Of a stretch of DNA of 64,000 nucleotides, positions 41,900 to 50,793 are shown piece by piece; positions within the stretch are counted from its first letter, which is position 1, and each line of letters starts with the position of its first letter. The stretch comes from Bacillus sp. Y1. Lineage in GTDB: Bacteria > Bacillota > Bacilli > Bacillales > Cytobacillaceae. Under the pieces are notes generated by a model, which saw nothing but the letters and a program-made list of their open reading frames with translations, was not told where the DNA came from and searched no databases. The position numbers were made by a program, and so were the translations under genes. Location: NCBI RefSeq assembly GCF_003586445.1, contig NZ_CP030028.1, positions 2,556,501 through 2,620,500 on the forward strand, in the 5' to 3' direction.

Positions 41900-42253
41900 A
41901 TGAAAAGGACGCATTTACCATTGGTATATTCATGCTCAGGCTGTTCTTCAGCCGCACAAACCGCAAATTTAATCGCAATCAAAATGGATCGGGAGGACAT
42001 TGCCGAAATGTCATGCATTGCCGGTGTAGGGGGAGATGTAAAACCACTCGTAAAAACGGCAAAATCAGGCAGGGAAATCATCGCCATTGATGGCTGTCCG
42101 TTGGCATGTACAAAAAACTGCCTCGCAAGGCACGGTGTTCAGCCAACCCATCATTTTGACCTTTCCAATTTTAATGTGGTAAAGAAAAATGGGGAAGACC
42201 CAGACTTAGATGTGTTTATGACGACGTATGAGAGAATAGTAGAGCTCATTTAA
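41900..42253 (+). CDS. DGC-domain putative zinc-binding protein
   Basis: 117 residues rich in Cys: PLVYSCSGCSSAAQTAN at the start, MSCIAGVGGDVK in the middle, and IAIDGCPLACTKNCLARHGV, the Asp-Gly-Cys signature of the DGC family. Four to six Cys could bind zinc or another metal. Function unknown; the family is often near metal or redox genes. AAAGGAGGAATTCTG lies before the ATG, a strong ribosome site. Monocistronic with terminator. Confidence 0.82.
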   Translation: MKRTHLPLVYSCSGCSSAAQTANLIAIKMDREDIAEMSCIAGVGGDVKPLVKTAKSGREIIAIDGCPLACTKNCLARHGVQPTHHFDLSNFNVVKKNGEDPDLDVFMTTYERIVELI

Positions 42254-42261
42254 TCAATAAA

Positions 42262-42293
42262 GGGTATGTTCACCTTGAACATATCCTTTTTTT
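42262..42293 (+). terminator. Terminator after DGC gene
   Basis: GGGTATGTTCA pairs with TGAACATATCC around CCT, followed by TTTTTTTC. Confidence 0.9.
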
Positions 42294-42536
42294 CTAGATT
42301 GATAAACGAGCACTTCCACTGAAGACCCAAACTTGATCTCACCACAAAAAAAGTAACGATACCTTCTATCACTATGTTGTAACCGCATACAAAATCTTAA
42401 TAAATAAAACCCCAAAATTATTATATATTTCAACGACCGAAACAATTTACTTTAGTAATGCAATGTTATAGAATGGTAAAGTTACAAACTTAGGAAATTA
42501 TGAATCTTCATATTTAAAAAGAAAGGCGAGAGGAAC

Positions 42537-43769
42537 TTGAACAATTTAACAGGTACAAAGCGTTTACAGCTTGCATTGCTTCTAGGGTCTCTGGCGATCT
42601 TAGGTCCGTTTACCATCGATATGTATTTGCCTTCTTTTCCGACTATTGTAGAAGAGTTCGGTACAACGGCATCCTTCGTACAAATTAGTTTAACTTCTTG
42701 TTTGTTAGGCTTAGGGCTGGGGCAATTGATTATCGGTCCAATGAGTGATGTGCAGGGACGGAAAAAACCATTATTAATATTCCTTATTATGTATTTAGTT
42801 GCCTCTGCCATTTGTGCATTTGCTCCGAATATTTATTTCTTTATTGCGGCTCGTTTCTTGCAAGGATTTTCAGCAGCAGGCGGGATCGTTATTTCGAGAG
42901 CGGTCGTTCGCGATAAGTTTAGTGGAAGAGAATTAACGAAGTTTTTTGCGTTATTAACATTAGTAAGTAATCTTGGTCCAATTATCGCTCCTGTTGCAGG
43001 CGGCGCGATTCTAGCCTTTACGAATTGGACGGGAGTATTTGTCGTTTTAAGTGTTGTGGGTTTAGTTTTATTTTTTACGGTATTTTCAAAGCTGGAAGAA
43101 TCGCTACCTACGGAAAAGCGTGTTCCTAGTAATATAGGTCAAACCTTTAGTAACTTTGGAACTTTATTAAAAGATCGTCAGTTTACGGGATATGCCTTTA
43201 CACAAGGATTTATTGTGGCTGGAATTTTTGCTTATGTTTCTGGTACTCCATTTGTGTATCAAAATATTTATGGAGTTTCGCCACAAGTATTTAGTTTATT
43301 ATTCGGATTAAACGGAATTGGCTTGATTCTCGGAAGTCAGGCAGTAGGGAAGTTCGTTGACGTGATATCTGAAAAGACTTTTTTAGTTATAGGTCTGACC
43401 ATGTCAAATGTTTCAGGTGCCATTCTTCTTGTTGCGTTATTACTAAAGGCACCATTAATTGCTGTTGTTATTCCTATCTTCTTCTTCGTTGCATCAATCG
43501 GGATTATTGGAACCACATCGTTTTCACTTGCCATGGAGTCACAAGGGCATATTGCTGGTAGCGCGTCGGCTCTATTAGGATTGTTACCATTTATCCTCGG
43601 CTCTATTTCATCACCACTTGTAGGGATTGCAGGTGAGAATTCAGCCATACCGATGGGATCCATTATCTTTGGTGCTAGCTTTTTAGCTTTTCTATCGTAT
43701 TTTCTTTTCGTACGAAAGGCTTCCGTTGTAAAACCAGCTATCGAAGAACCCGGAAAAATCTCAGTATAA
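42537..43769 (+). CDS. Bcr/CflA-family MFS drug exporter
   Basis: 410 residues with 12 membrane segments. The Bcr/CflA signature is clear: LGPFTIDMYLPSFPTIVEEF in helix 1, GQLIIGPMSDVQGRKKPL (motif A) and RFLQGFSAAGGIVISRAVVRD (motif B). Members export bicyclomycin, chloramphenicol-type drugs or cysteine. It starts with TTG at 42537 after GCGAGAGGAA, since no nearby ATG has a ribosome site. Monocistronic with its own terminator 6 bases after the stop. Confidence 0.9.
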   Translation: MNNLTGTKRLQLALLLGSLAILGPFTIDMYLPSFPTIVEEFGTTASFVQISLTSCLLGLGLGQLIIGPMSDVQGRKKPLLIFLIMYLVASAICAFAPNIYFFIAARFLQGFSAAGGIVISRAVVRDKFSGRELTKFFALLTLVSNLGPIIAPVAGGAILAFTNWTGVFVVLSVVGLVLFFTVFSKLEESLPTEKRVPSNIGQTFSNFGTLLKDRQFTGYAFTQGFIVAGIFAYVSGTPFVYQNIYGVSPQVFSLLFGLNGIGLILGSQAVGKFVDVISEKTFLVIGLTMSNVSGAILLVALLLKAPLIAVVIPIFFFVASIGIIGTTSFSLAMESQGHIAGSASALLGLLPFILGSISSPLVGIAGENSAIPMGSIIFGASFLAFLSYFLFVRKASVVKPAIEEPGKISV

Positions 43770-43775
43770 TATCTA

Positions 43776-43808
43776 GACGCTATCCAAAAGGGTAGCGTCT
43801 TTTCTTTT
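43776..43808 (+). terminator. Terminator after Bcr/CflA gene
   Basis: GACGCTATCC and GGTAGCGTC form a stem around AAAAG, followed by TTTTC. Confidence 0.88.
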
Positions 43809-43984
43809 AAGGTATCGTTCAATTTACCAAATGAAGTGCATGTGTATCAATTTAAATTAATCAATATATCTAATGGTTGGCTCGTCATGTGAGTTACGTT
43901 TCAGTAGGAAATCTGTCGTGTTCGTTATATAAGTAGTTGAAAAATAAGAAAGATTCATCTAATATAGAATCTAGCTTAATTGAA

Positions 43985-44175
43985 TAGTTTTCCAGAAAGT
44001 TAAGATGCCTAAATGGCTTAATAGGGAATCTGGTGAAAATCCAGAGCTGTACCCGCAACTGTATGTGTGGACGAAATAAGAAATCCACTGTGTGCATACG
44101 TGATTCGTATGGATATGGGAAGGTCTTAGAGTAGGAGGAAGCACGAGTCAGGAAACCTGTCTTACTTTTAAACGT
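43985..44175 (+). ncRNA. Cobalamin riboswitch 1 (upstream copy)
   Basis: Conserved features of the AdoCbl riboswitch core are in order: AGGGAATCTGGTGAAAATCC, then GAGCTGTACCCGCAACTGTA (the GCCACTG-like box, here GCAACTG) and finally the B12-box region GAGTCAGGAAACCTGTC at 44145-44161. The spacing of these elements matches the class. It is followed by its own terminator-like hairpin at 44258-44288, so this copy can act independently of the second one. Confidence 0.85.
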
Positions 44176-44257
44176 TTCAGTTTCTCCGGGAATAGAGAAG
44201 GTGTTTCGATGGTGAGAAGGGACCGTATTTCTGTTTGTCTTTTCATGCTTTCGTTTC

Positions 44258-44288
44258 ATCCGTTCATTCCTGTGAGCGGATTTTTTTA
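44258..44288 (+). terminator. Terminator of riboswitch 1
   Basis: ATCCGTTCA and TGAGCGGAT (one G-U) form a 9-bp stem followed by seven T residues. It is the likely expression platform of the first riboswitch. Confidence 0.82.
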
Positions 44289-44324
44289 TGGAAATCTTTC
44301 ATTGGGTTGATAACTTCATAGTTT

Positions 44325-44495
44325 ACTTGATAGGTGCAAAAGAAAAAACTTTTGCTTAAAAGGGAAGCACGGTGAAAAGCCGTCGCGGTACCCGCCACTG
44401 TATTGGGGAGCTTTGTTACAAATGGTCACTGAGTAAAATCGGGAAGACGTAACAAAAGCAAGGAACCAGAGCCAGGAGACCTGCCTATAAAGTGT
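44325..44495 (+). ncRNA. Cobalamin riboswitch 2 (downstream copy)
   Basis: A second full aptamer: GGGAAGCACGGTGAAAAGCC, CGCGGTACCCGCCACTGTA with the perfect GCCACTG box at 44394-44400, and GAGCCAGGAGACCTGCC at 44469-44485, the canonical B12 box. It precedes a separate terminator at 44558-44587 and then the first gene of the cobalamin operon. Confidence 0.92.
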
Positions 44496-44557
44496 GTCAC
44501 ATACCTACGGGACTATAGGTAGATGTGTAGAAAGATGTACATTCCGTATGTTCTTAT

Positions 44558-44587
44558 GCACCTCTATTTGTAGGGGTGCTTTTTTAT
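44558..44587 (+). terminator. Terminator of riboswitch 2
   Basis: GCACCTCTA and TAGGGGTGC pair with one mismatch, followed by a run of T. It lies 27 bases before the first cob gene and is the second in the leader. Confidence 0.85.
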
Positions 44588-44614
44588 TACAAAAAATGTG
44601 AGGAAGTGGAAAAC

Positions 44615-44998
44615 ATGACAACATGGAATTTAAATGGGACAAAGCATCACATCTTGATTTGTAATGGAAGTAGTTGCATGAGAAAAGGGGGAGAAGAAGT
44701 AACGCAAGCGATTCGTGATGAAATTAAGCAGTTGGAGTTGGACAACAAGATTCATACAACAAGAACGAGATGCAATGGAAGATGCAAGGATGCTTGTGTC
44801 ACCATCGTTTATCCAGAAGGCATCTGGTATAAGGCACTTACAGAGGACATGGGACGAGAAATCGTACGGAGTCATCTCGCTCAAGGAAAGATACTAAAAG
44901 AATCTGTTATTTATACATACGACCAGGAAGGCTTCGTAGCACCTGAAAACTCAGATAGTATTGAGGGAATTTTGAAAAAAGTGAAAGAAGGGGTATGA
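44615..44998 (+). CDS. [2Fe-2S] thioredoxin-like ferredoxin, first gene of cob operon
   Basis: 127 residues with a thioredoxin-like [2Fe-2S] ferredoxin fold. The cluster Cys pattern is ICNGSSCMRKGG (Cys-x4-Cys) and RCNGRCKDACVTIVYPEG (Cys-x3-Cys and one more). It may supply electrons to the corrin pathway; in B. megaterium a gene of uncertain role (cbiW) occupies the equivalent first position, but I cannot confirm they are the same. The ATG at 44615 follows GAGGAAGTGG; the longer frame from 44576 lies inside the riboswitch terminator. The transporter gene starts 3 bases after the stop. Confidence 0.8.
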   Translation: MTTWNLNGTKHHILICNGSSCMRKGGEEVTQAIRDEIKQLELDNKIHTTRTRCNGRCKDACVTIVYPEGIWYKALTEDMGREIVRSHLAQGKILKESVIYTYDQEGFVAPENSDSIEGILKKVKEGV

Positions 44999-45001
44999 CC
45001 T

Positions 45002-45715
45002 ATGGAATTTATCATGTTTGCTCTGCTTGCTGTGTTTATTGGCATGAGGCATGGAATCGACGGAGATCATGTAGCAGCGATTGCCGACATGGTTGGCAGT
45101 GAGCAGCGTAAGAAGAAACAGCTTACTCTTGGTGTGATGTATGCCATTGGCCACGGCATGATTGTGATGGTTATTGGAGTGTTATTTATTTATATTGGTT
45201 TACAACTTCCAGATGTAACGAAGCAAGTACTAGAAATGCTCGTTAGCTTCACCCTTATTTTGCTCGGAATGTTTATTATTTGGTCGATTTTTCAACAAAA
45301 GAAAGATTACGAATATAAAAGCCGACTAAGAATTGTTGTTGAGTTTTTCCATAACATCGCTAATAAAGTGAAATCAGGAACAAAAACCAATCAACTTTCA
45401 CCTACGAAACTCGGTGCCGTTGGAGCGTTTATTATTGGCATTCTTCACGGCATTGGTGTGGAAAGTCCGACTCAGATCGCGATAATTTCTAATGCGATGG
45501 GGCTTGATAATATAACCGTTGCCCTTATTCAACTGACTCTATTTGTTTTTGGGTTACTCATAGCAACAATCGGAATTACGTTTTGTCTTTCATGGGGATT
45601 TATGAAAGCTAGAGTGAAAGACAAGCTGTTTTTACTATTAGGCACGGTAACAGGCGCCTATAGCTTAGTACTCGGAATTTTTATGATGGTGGAACTATTG
45701 AAAGGAGGAGCGTAA
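45002..45715 (+). CDS. Ni/Co transporter-type membrane protein (NiCoT/NicO-like)
   Basis: 237 residues, six to seven membrane segments. GMRHGIDGDHVAAIADM is the HX4DH metal-binding signature of nickel/cobalt permeases; IGHGMIVMVIGV and LHGIGVESPTQIAI are two further conserved segments. Given its place after a cobalamin riboswitch and inside the cob operon, it probably imports Co2+ for the corrin ring. The stop TAA is immediately followed by the TTG start of cbiH60. Confidence 0.88.
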   Translation: MEFIMFALLAVFIGMRHGIDGDHVAAIADMVGSEQRKKKQLTLGVMYAIGHGMIVMVIGVLFIYIGLQLPDVTKQVLEMLVSFTLILLGMFIIWSIFQQKKDYEYKSRLRIVVEFFHNIANKVKSGTKTNQLSPTKLGAVGAFIIGILHGIGVESPTQIAIISNAMGLDNITVALIQLTLFVFGLLIATIGITFCLSWGFMKARVKDKLFLLLGTVTGAYSLVLGIFMMVELLKGGA

Positions 45716-47293
45716 TTGAAAGGAAAGCTGTTAGTCATTGGTTTTGGTCCCGGAAGTGAGGAGCATATTACGGACCGAGCAAAAAAAGCGCTTCAAGAAA
45801 GCGATATGATCATCGGCTACAAAACATATGTAGAGCTGATAGAAGGTTTACTCGACGGACAAGAAATCATTAGCACAGGGATGACAGAAGAAGTAACTCG
45901 AGCTCAAGAGGCAGTGAGGCAGGCCGAGATCGGAAAAAAAGTGGCAGTGATCTCTAGTGGAGATGCAGGTGTGTATGGAATGGCTGGTCTTGTGTACGAA
46001 GTGTTGGTTGAAAAAGGCTGGAAGCAAGACACGGGTGTTGAGGTTGAGGTAATTCCAGGAATCTCAGCCATCAATTCATGTGCATCCCTATTGGGAGCCC
46101 CTGTCATGCATGATGCCTGCACGATCAGCCTAAGTGACCATCTGACTCCTTGGAGCTTGATTGAACAACGAATTGAAGCAGCTGCACAAGCAGATTTTGT
46201 GATTGCCTTGTATAACCCCATGAGCGGAAGAAGAACCCGACAAATTGTCGAGGCACAGCGGATACTATTAAAATACCGATCGCCGGAGACACCGGTTGGA
46301 CTTGTAAAAAGTGCCTTTCGTGATCGTCAAAGCATTACGCGCACCACATTAGAAGACATGATGAATCACGAAATTGGCATGTTAACTACTGTGCTGATTG
46401 GAAACTCGTCAACGTTCTTTTACGACGACTTGATGATTACGCCAAGAGGTTACCAGCGAAAGTATACGTTGAGGCAAAAGGAACAACCATTGAAACCCCA
46501 TCAACGATTGAAAAAGGAAGCTGAGCCATGGGCGTTAGAGCAGGTGGTGGTGGGTACTTCCTCTAGAGAAATCGCGGATGAAGCATTACAGCTAATTTTA
46601 GGCAAAAGCAATCAACCAAAAGAGTACATCCAACAACCCATTCAATCAATCTTTGAAGTGTCGGTTAGTCCGGGTGTTGTGAACAAAAAATTTACCCCTA
46701 AGCAAATGAGCACACTAGCTGAGATCGTTGGTGATGCCGGCAGCATGGAGTATACCCAGGACCATCATATTAAGCTTCAAGTTCCAACCTCTAACCCAGA
46801 TCTTGTTGTAAGTGAGCTTGAAGAGGTAGGTTTTCTTCTTGCCCCTGTAGGCGATGTATTGACACTGAAGGCCTGCGATTTTTGTGAAGGAGAAAAGAAG
46901 GATAGCATTCCTTATGCAGAGGCGTTACAAGCAAGACTTGGTGGAATGGAGTTGCCAAAAGAACTGAAGATCGGCTTCAACGGTTGTGGAATGGCGTGCT
47001 TTGGCGCGGTTCGTGAAGATATCGGCATTGTATTTAGAAAAGGTGCTTTTGATTTATTTTTAGGTGGAAAAACGATCGGAAGAAACGCACACTCCGGACA
47101 AATTGTCGCTGAAGGGATTGCTGCGGACGAAATCGTAGGACTAGTAGATAGAATCGTTCATGAGTATAAGGAAAAAGGGCATCCGAATGAGCGTTTCCAT
47201 AAATTCTTTAAGCGGGTGAAGAACGTGTGCGACTTTGAATTTCAAGACGTATCACCGTCTTTAAAAATAGAACCCGCCCCTTGTGGAGATTAA
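45716..47293 (+). CDS. cbiH60: CbiH60: precorrin-3B C17-methyltransferase with C-terminal Fe-S domain
   Basis: 525 residues. The N-terminal about 240 residues are the SAM-dependent corrin methyltransferase (VIGFGPGSEEHITDRA, SSGDAGVYGMAG, EVIPGISAINSCASLLGAP). It performs ring contraction with C17 methylation of cobalt-factor III. The C-terminal half is a nitrite/sulphite-reductase-like half-domain with CDFCEG and GFNGCGMACFGAV that should hold a [4Fe-4S] cluster. This fusion is the CbiH60 form known from B. megaterium. It starts with TTG at 45716 after AAAGGAGGAG. An 86-bp gap to cbiX follows. Confidence 0.92.
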   Translation: MKGKLLVIGFGPGSEEHITDRAKKALQESDMIIGYKTYVELIEGLLDGQEIISTGMTEEVTRAQEAVRQAEIGKKVAVISSGDAGVYGMAGLVYEVLVEKGWKQDTGVEVEVIPGISAINSCASLLGAPVMHDACTISLSDHLTPWSLIEQRIEAAAQADFVIALYNPMSGRRTRQIVEAQRILLKYRSPETPVGLVKSAFRDRQSITRTTLEDMMNHEIGMLTTVLIGNSSTFFYDDLMITPRGYQRKYTLRQKEQPLKPHQRLKKEAEPWALEQVVVGTSSREIADEALQLILGKSNQPKEYIQQPIQSIFEVSVSPGVVNKKFTPKQMSTLAEIVGDAGSMEYTQDHHIKLQVPTSNPDLVVSELEEVGFLLAPVGDVLTLKACDFCEGEKKDSIPYAEALQARLGGMELPKELKIGFNGCGMACFGAVREDIGIVFRKGAFDLFLGGKTIGRNAHSGQIVAEGIAADEIVGLVDRIVHEYKEKGHPNERFHKFFKRVKNVCDFEFQDVSPSLKIEPAPCGD

Positions 47294-47379
47294 GAGTTTA
47301 CTATCTAACGCCATTCATCAAGATTATGAAACAATCAAACTACAAAAGCAGCCACAAAAACATTTAAGGAGGATAACAC

Positions 47380-48282
47380 ATGAAAGCTATCTTATTCGTA
47401 GGACACGGAAGTCGCGACCACGAAGGTAATGACCAAGTCCGTGAGTTTATCAACGATCTTAGAGCAAATGTAGATGCATCCATCCTCGTAGAAACATGTT
47501 TTCTAGAATTCGAGAGACCCACCGTCGGACAAGGTATTGACTTATGTGTGGAAAAAGGTGCTACAGAAATCGCGGTAATCCCGATTATGCTACTCCAAGC
47601 AGGTCATTCCAAAATCCACATCCCTGGAGCGATTGATGAAGCAAAAGAAAAATATCCTCATATTTCGTTTACATATGGACGACCTATCGGGATTCATGAA
47701 GAAGCTCTAGATATCTTACAAACAAGACTAATAGAAGCCGGAGAAGACTTGGAATTCCCAGATGAGGATACAGCGATCTTACTCCTAGGTCGCGGCGGTA
47801 GCGATCCGGATGCAAATAGTGATTTATACAAGATTGGCAGACTTCTATGGGAAAAAACAAAGTATAGAATCGTTGAGCCAGCGTTTATGGGTGTGACTGA
47901 CCCTCTAGTAAACGCAGGAATTGAACGATGTATCAAGCTTGGAGCAAAGAAAGTAATCATTTTACCTTATTTTCTTTTTACTGGAATTTTAATCAAGCGG
48001 CTAGAAGAACTTGTTTTAGAGTTCCAACAAAGCTTCCCTGGTATTAAATTCCAACTTGCTGGCTATTTTGGTTTTCACCCTAAGCTACAAACCATTCTAT
48101 TAAACCGAGCAGAAGAAGCGCTTCAAGGGGAAGTGAAAATGAACTGTGATACATGCCAATATCGCGTAAATGCGATGGAGTTTATCGGTCATCATCACCA
48201 TCATGACCATGCTCACGATCATCATCATGAGCATGAGCATCATCATCACCACCATGAGGAAAAGGCAGGGAGCGCCAAGTGA
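47380..48282 (+). CDS. cbiX: Sirohydrochlorin cobaltochelatase CbiX (long form)
   Basis: 300 residues. Two homologous chelatase halves (ILFVGHGSRDHEGND and LLLGRGGSDPDANSD starts) insert Co2+ into sirohydrochlorin at the start of the anaerobic B12 pathway; His in the first motif and the HSKIHIP segment are metal-binding. The C-terminus has a MNCDTCQYR Cys pair that can hold an Fe-S cluster and then a tail with about 18 His in 30 residues (residues about 268-296). Such His-rich tails are thought to store cobalt. AAGGAGGATAACAC precedes the ATG. Its stop overlaps the cbiJ start. Confidence 0.94.
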   Translation: MKAILFVGHGSRDHEGNDQVREFINDLRANVDASILVETCFLEFERPTVGQGIDLCVEKGATEIAVIPIMLLQAGHSKIHIPGAIDEAKEKYPHISFTYGRPIGIHEEALDILQTRLIEAGEDLEFPDEDTAILLLGRGGSDPDANSDLYKIGRLLWEKTKYRIVEPAFMGVTDPLVNAGIERCIKLGAKKVIILPYFLFTGILIKRLEELVLEFQQSFPGIKFQLAGYFGFHPKLQTILLNRAEEALQGEVKMNCDTCQYRVNAMEFIGHHHHHDHAHDHHHEHEHHHHHHEEKAGSAK

Positions 48283-49052
48283 TTTTCATGTTAGCCGGAA
48301 CAAGCGACGCAAGGGCATTAGCTCTCGAAATAAAGACTGAAGGTCATGAGCTCCTTACAACAGTCGTAACAGATAACGCAGCAATTGAAATGAACAAGTC
48401 AAACATCCCTGTCCATATCGGTCGATTAACAGCAGATGAAATGGTCCATCTAATAGAGTCAAAAGGAGCTACCACAGTTATCGACGCGAGCCATCCATTT
48501 GCTGAGGAAGCGTCGAAAAATGCCATTCAAGCAGCCAAACATTTAGGGCTCCCATATATTCGTTACGAACGAGCGTCCCAAACATTTGATTACGAAAAAT
48601 TAACGGTGGTCACCACCTACAAAGAAGCAGCCCAACTTGCCGCAACCAAACAAGGTGTTATCATGCTTACAACGGGGAGTAAAACATTGCAAATGTTTAC
48701 AGAGGAATTATTGAACAAGCCGGATATACGCCTCGTGGCTCGAATGCTCCCACGTTTAGACAATATGAAAAAATGCGAGCAACTTGGGTTTCCTCAAAAA
48801 AACATCATCGCCATACAAGGACCGTTCACAAAGGAGTTTGACCAAGTACTTTATAAGCAATACAAAGTCAACGTCATGATTACAAAAGAAAGTGGCAAGG
48901 TCGGCTCGGTCGATGAAAAAGTGGAGGCAGCAAAAGAATTAGGTATTGAGATCATTATGATAGCCAGACCATACATGGACTATGGTGATAGCTATTCAGA
49001 ATTCTCCCCCATATTAAAAGCACTAAAAGGAGTGGAATCAAATGGATTTTAA
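48279..49052 (+). CDS. cbiJ: Cobalt-precorrin-6A reductase
   Basis: 257 residues. NAD(P)H-dependent reductase of the corrin macrocycle. Family features: MLAGTSDARALALEI at the N-terminus, VIDASHPFAEEASKNAIQAAKHLGLPYIRYER and LTTGSKTLQMF, MITKESGKVGSVDEKVEAAKELGIEIIMIARP. It starts with GTG at 48279, overlapping the cbiX stop by 4 bases (GTGA), and ends 11 bases inside the cbiC frame, so translation is coupled on both sides. Confidence 0.92.
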   Translation: MIFMLAGTSDARALALEIKTEGHELLTTVVTDNAAIEMNKSNIPVHIGRLTADEMVHLIESKGATTVIDASHPFAEEASKNAIQAAKHLGLPYIRYERASQTFDYEKLTVVTTYKEAAQLAATKQGVIMLTTGSKTLQMFTEELLNKPDIRLVARMLPRLDNMKKCEQLGFPQKNIIAIQGPFTKEFDQVLYKQYKVNVMITKESGKVGSVDEKVEAAKELGIEIIMIARPYMDYGDSYSEFSPILKALKGVESNGF

Positions 49053-49689
49053 AACAGAGTTCAAACCATTAACCGTTCAACCTGAGGAAATTGAAGGAAT
49101 TAGTTTTCAAATGATCGATGATGAGGTCGGAGAGCATCATTACTCTCCTGAGCAATACAGGGTCGTTCAACGAGTGATTCACGCTTCAGCCGATTTTGAA
49201 CTCGGAAAAAGTCTCTTATTTCATCCCAAAGCCATGGAAGCAGGCATCCAGGCCATTCGCAGTGGAAAAAAAGTCGTTGCTGACGTTCAAATGGTGCAAT
49301 CAGGTGTAAACAAGACAAGAATTGAAAAATTCGGCGGAGAAGTAAAAGTATATATATCAGACACAGACGTGATGAAAGAAGCGAAACGATTAAATACAAC
49401 AAGAGCGATTATTGCAACCCGAAAAGCCATAAAAGAAGCAGAAGGTGGCATTTTTGCTATCGGTAATGCACCAACTGCCTTACTAGAGCTGATTCGCCTG
49501 ATTAAAGAAGAGGACGCAAAACCAGGCCTTATTATCGGTCTGCCCGTTGGATTTGTTTCTGCGGCCGAGTCAAAGGAAGAGCTCGCGAAGCTAGATGTGC
49601 CCTTTATTACGAACATCGGTAGAAAGGGCGGTAGTACAGTTACAGTTGCTGCTTTGAATGCCATTTCCATTCTTGCTGATCAGGTATAA
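49042..49689 (+). CDS. cbiC: Precorrin-8X methylmutase
   Basis: 215 residues. It moves the methyl group from C11 to C12 to form cobyrinic acid (Co-form). Signatures: PEEIEGISFQMIDDE, VVQRVIHASADFEL with the catalytic His, ADVQMVQSGV and the GGxxFAIGNAPTALLELIRL region, GLPVGFVSAAESKEEL. Overlaps cbiJ by 11 bases; the cbiD ATG follows 3 bases after its stop. Confidence 0.94.
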   Translation: MDFKTEFKPLTVQPEEIEGISFQMIDDEVGEHHYSPEQYRVVQRVIHASADFELGKSLLFHPKAMEAGIQAIRSGKKVVADVQMVQSGVNKTRIEKFGGEVKVYISDTDVMKEAKRLNTTRAIIATRKAIKEAEGGIFAIGNAPTALLELIRLIKEEDAKPGLIIGLPVGFVSAAESKEELAKLDVPFITNIGRKGGSTVTVAALNAISILADQV

Positions 49690-49692
49690 ACG

Positions 49693-50793
49693 ATGGCCGA
49701 GCAAGTGAAAGAGGAGAAAAAACTAAGGGAAGGCTACACGACTGGAGCCTGTGCAACTGCTGCTACAAAAGCGGCACTCACCGCTTTAATTACCAAGGAG
49801 GATCAAACAGAGTCAACAATTTTTCTCCCTGTTGGCCGGTTTGTGACCTTTGCCATTGAAAGTTGTCAGGTTTCCACCACCATAGCTGAAGCAACCGTCA
49901 TAAAAGACGGAGGAGATGACCCGGATGCCACTCATGAAGCTGAAATCATCTCTACCGTTACTTGGTCGAAAGAACCCGGAATTTCTCTCGATGGAGGCAT
50001 GGGGGTCGGGAGGGTGACGAAACCTGGTCTTCCCGTTCCGGTTGGGGAGGCAGCTATTAATCCTGTCCCACGAAAAATGATTCTCGGTGTTGCAGAAGAA
50101 GTATTACAAGCTTACAAAGTAGAAAAAGGAATCAAAATCGTTATTAGCGTGCCAGCGGGTGAAGAAATTGCAAAAAAAACCTTAAATGGCCGATTAGGTA
50201 TTCTTGGCGGAATTTCGATTTTAGGAACGAGAGGAATTGTCGTTCCCTTTTCAACGTCTGCCTATAAAGCGAGTATTGTGCAAGCGATTAGTGTGGCTCG
50301 TGCAAGTGGATGCGATCAAATCGTTATCACTACCGGTGGTCGGAGTGAAAAATATGCGATGAAGCAGTACCCTGATTTACCAGAAGAAGCTTTCGTTGAA
50401 ATGGGAGACTTTGTTGGATTCTCATTAAAACAATGCAAAAAGCAAGGTGCGAAGAAGGTTTCGATGGTGGGAATGATGGGCAAGTTTTCAAAGGTAGCAC
50501 AAGGAGTCATGATGGTTCACTCCAAAAGTGCTCCAATTGATTTTGGGTTTTTAGCAGAAATGGCGGAGCAAGCTGGTGCGCATGAAGAACTGGTGAATGA
50601 CATTAAGGGAGCAAATACAGCGTCGCAGGTTGGCGATATGATGTCCGAATTAGGATATCACCAATTCTTTGATTTGCTATGTGGATCATGTTGTAGCGAA
50701 GCCCTAAAAGAAGTGAATGGTGGTTTAGAAGTGGATACAACCATCTATACATTAAAAGGCGAATTATTAGGAAAGGCGGTGCGTCAAGGATGA
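49693..50793 (+). CDS. cbiD: Cobalt-precorrin-5B C1-methyltransferase
   Basis: 366 residues. CbiD methylates C1 in the anaerobic route and is one of its marker genes. The N-terminal [18 protein letters not shown] is the CbiD signature; [38 protein letters not shown] and [16 protein letters not shown] are further conserved parts. The stop TGA overlaps the ATG of cbiET (ATGA). The upstream spacing to cbiC is 3 bases. Confidence 0.95.
   Translation: MAEQVKEEKKLREGYTTGACATAATKAALTALITKEDQTESTIFLPVGRFVTFAIESCQVSTTIAEATVIKDGGDDPDATHEAEIISTVTWSKEPGISLDGGMGVGRVTKPGLPVPVGEAAINPVPRKMILGVAEEVLQAYKVEKGIKIVISVPAGEEIAKKTLNGRLGILGGISILGTRGIVVPFSTSAYKASIVQAISVARASGCDQIVITTGGRSEKYAMKQYPDLPEEAFVEMGDFVGFSLKQCKKQGAKKVSMVGMMGKFSKVAQGVMMVHSKSAPIDFGFLAEMAEQAGAHEELVNDIKGANTASQVGDMMSELGYHQFFDLLCGSCCSEALKEVNGGLEVDTTIYTLKGELLGKAVRQG

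Noticed and set aside
42254..42445. 63-codon minus-strand frame after the DGC gene
   Set aside because: It starts without a ribosome site and ends in the DGC terminator hairpin; composition is non-coding.
44209..44310. 33-codon frame between the two riboswitches, with GAGAAGGTG upstream
   Set aside because: It runs through the terminator stem of riboswitch 1, including its T run; the ribosome-site-like bases are more simply part of the expression platform. A leader peptide is not excluded.
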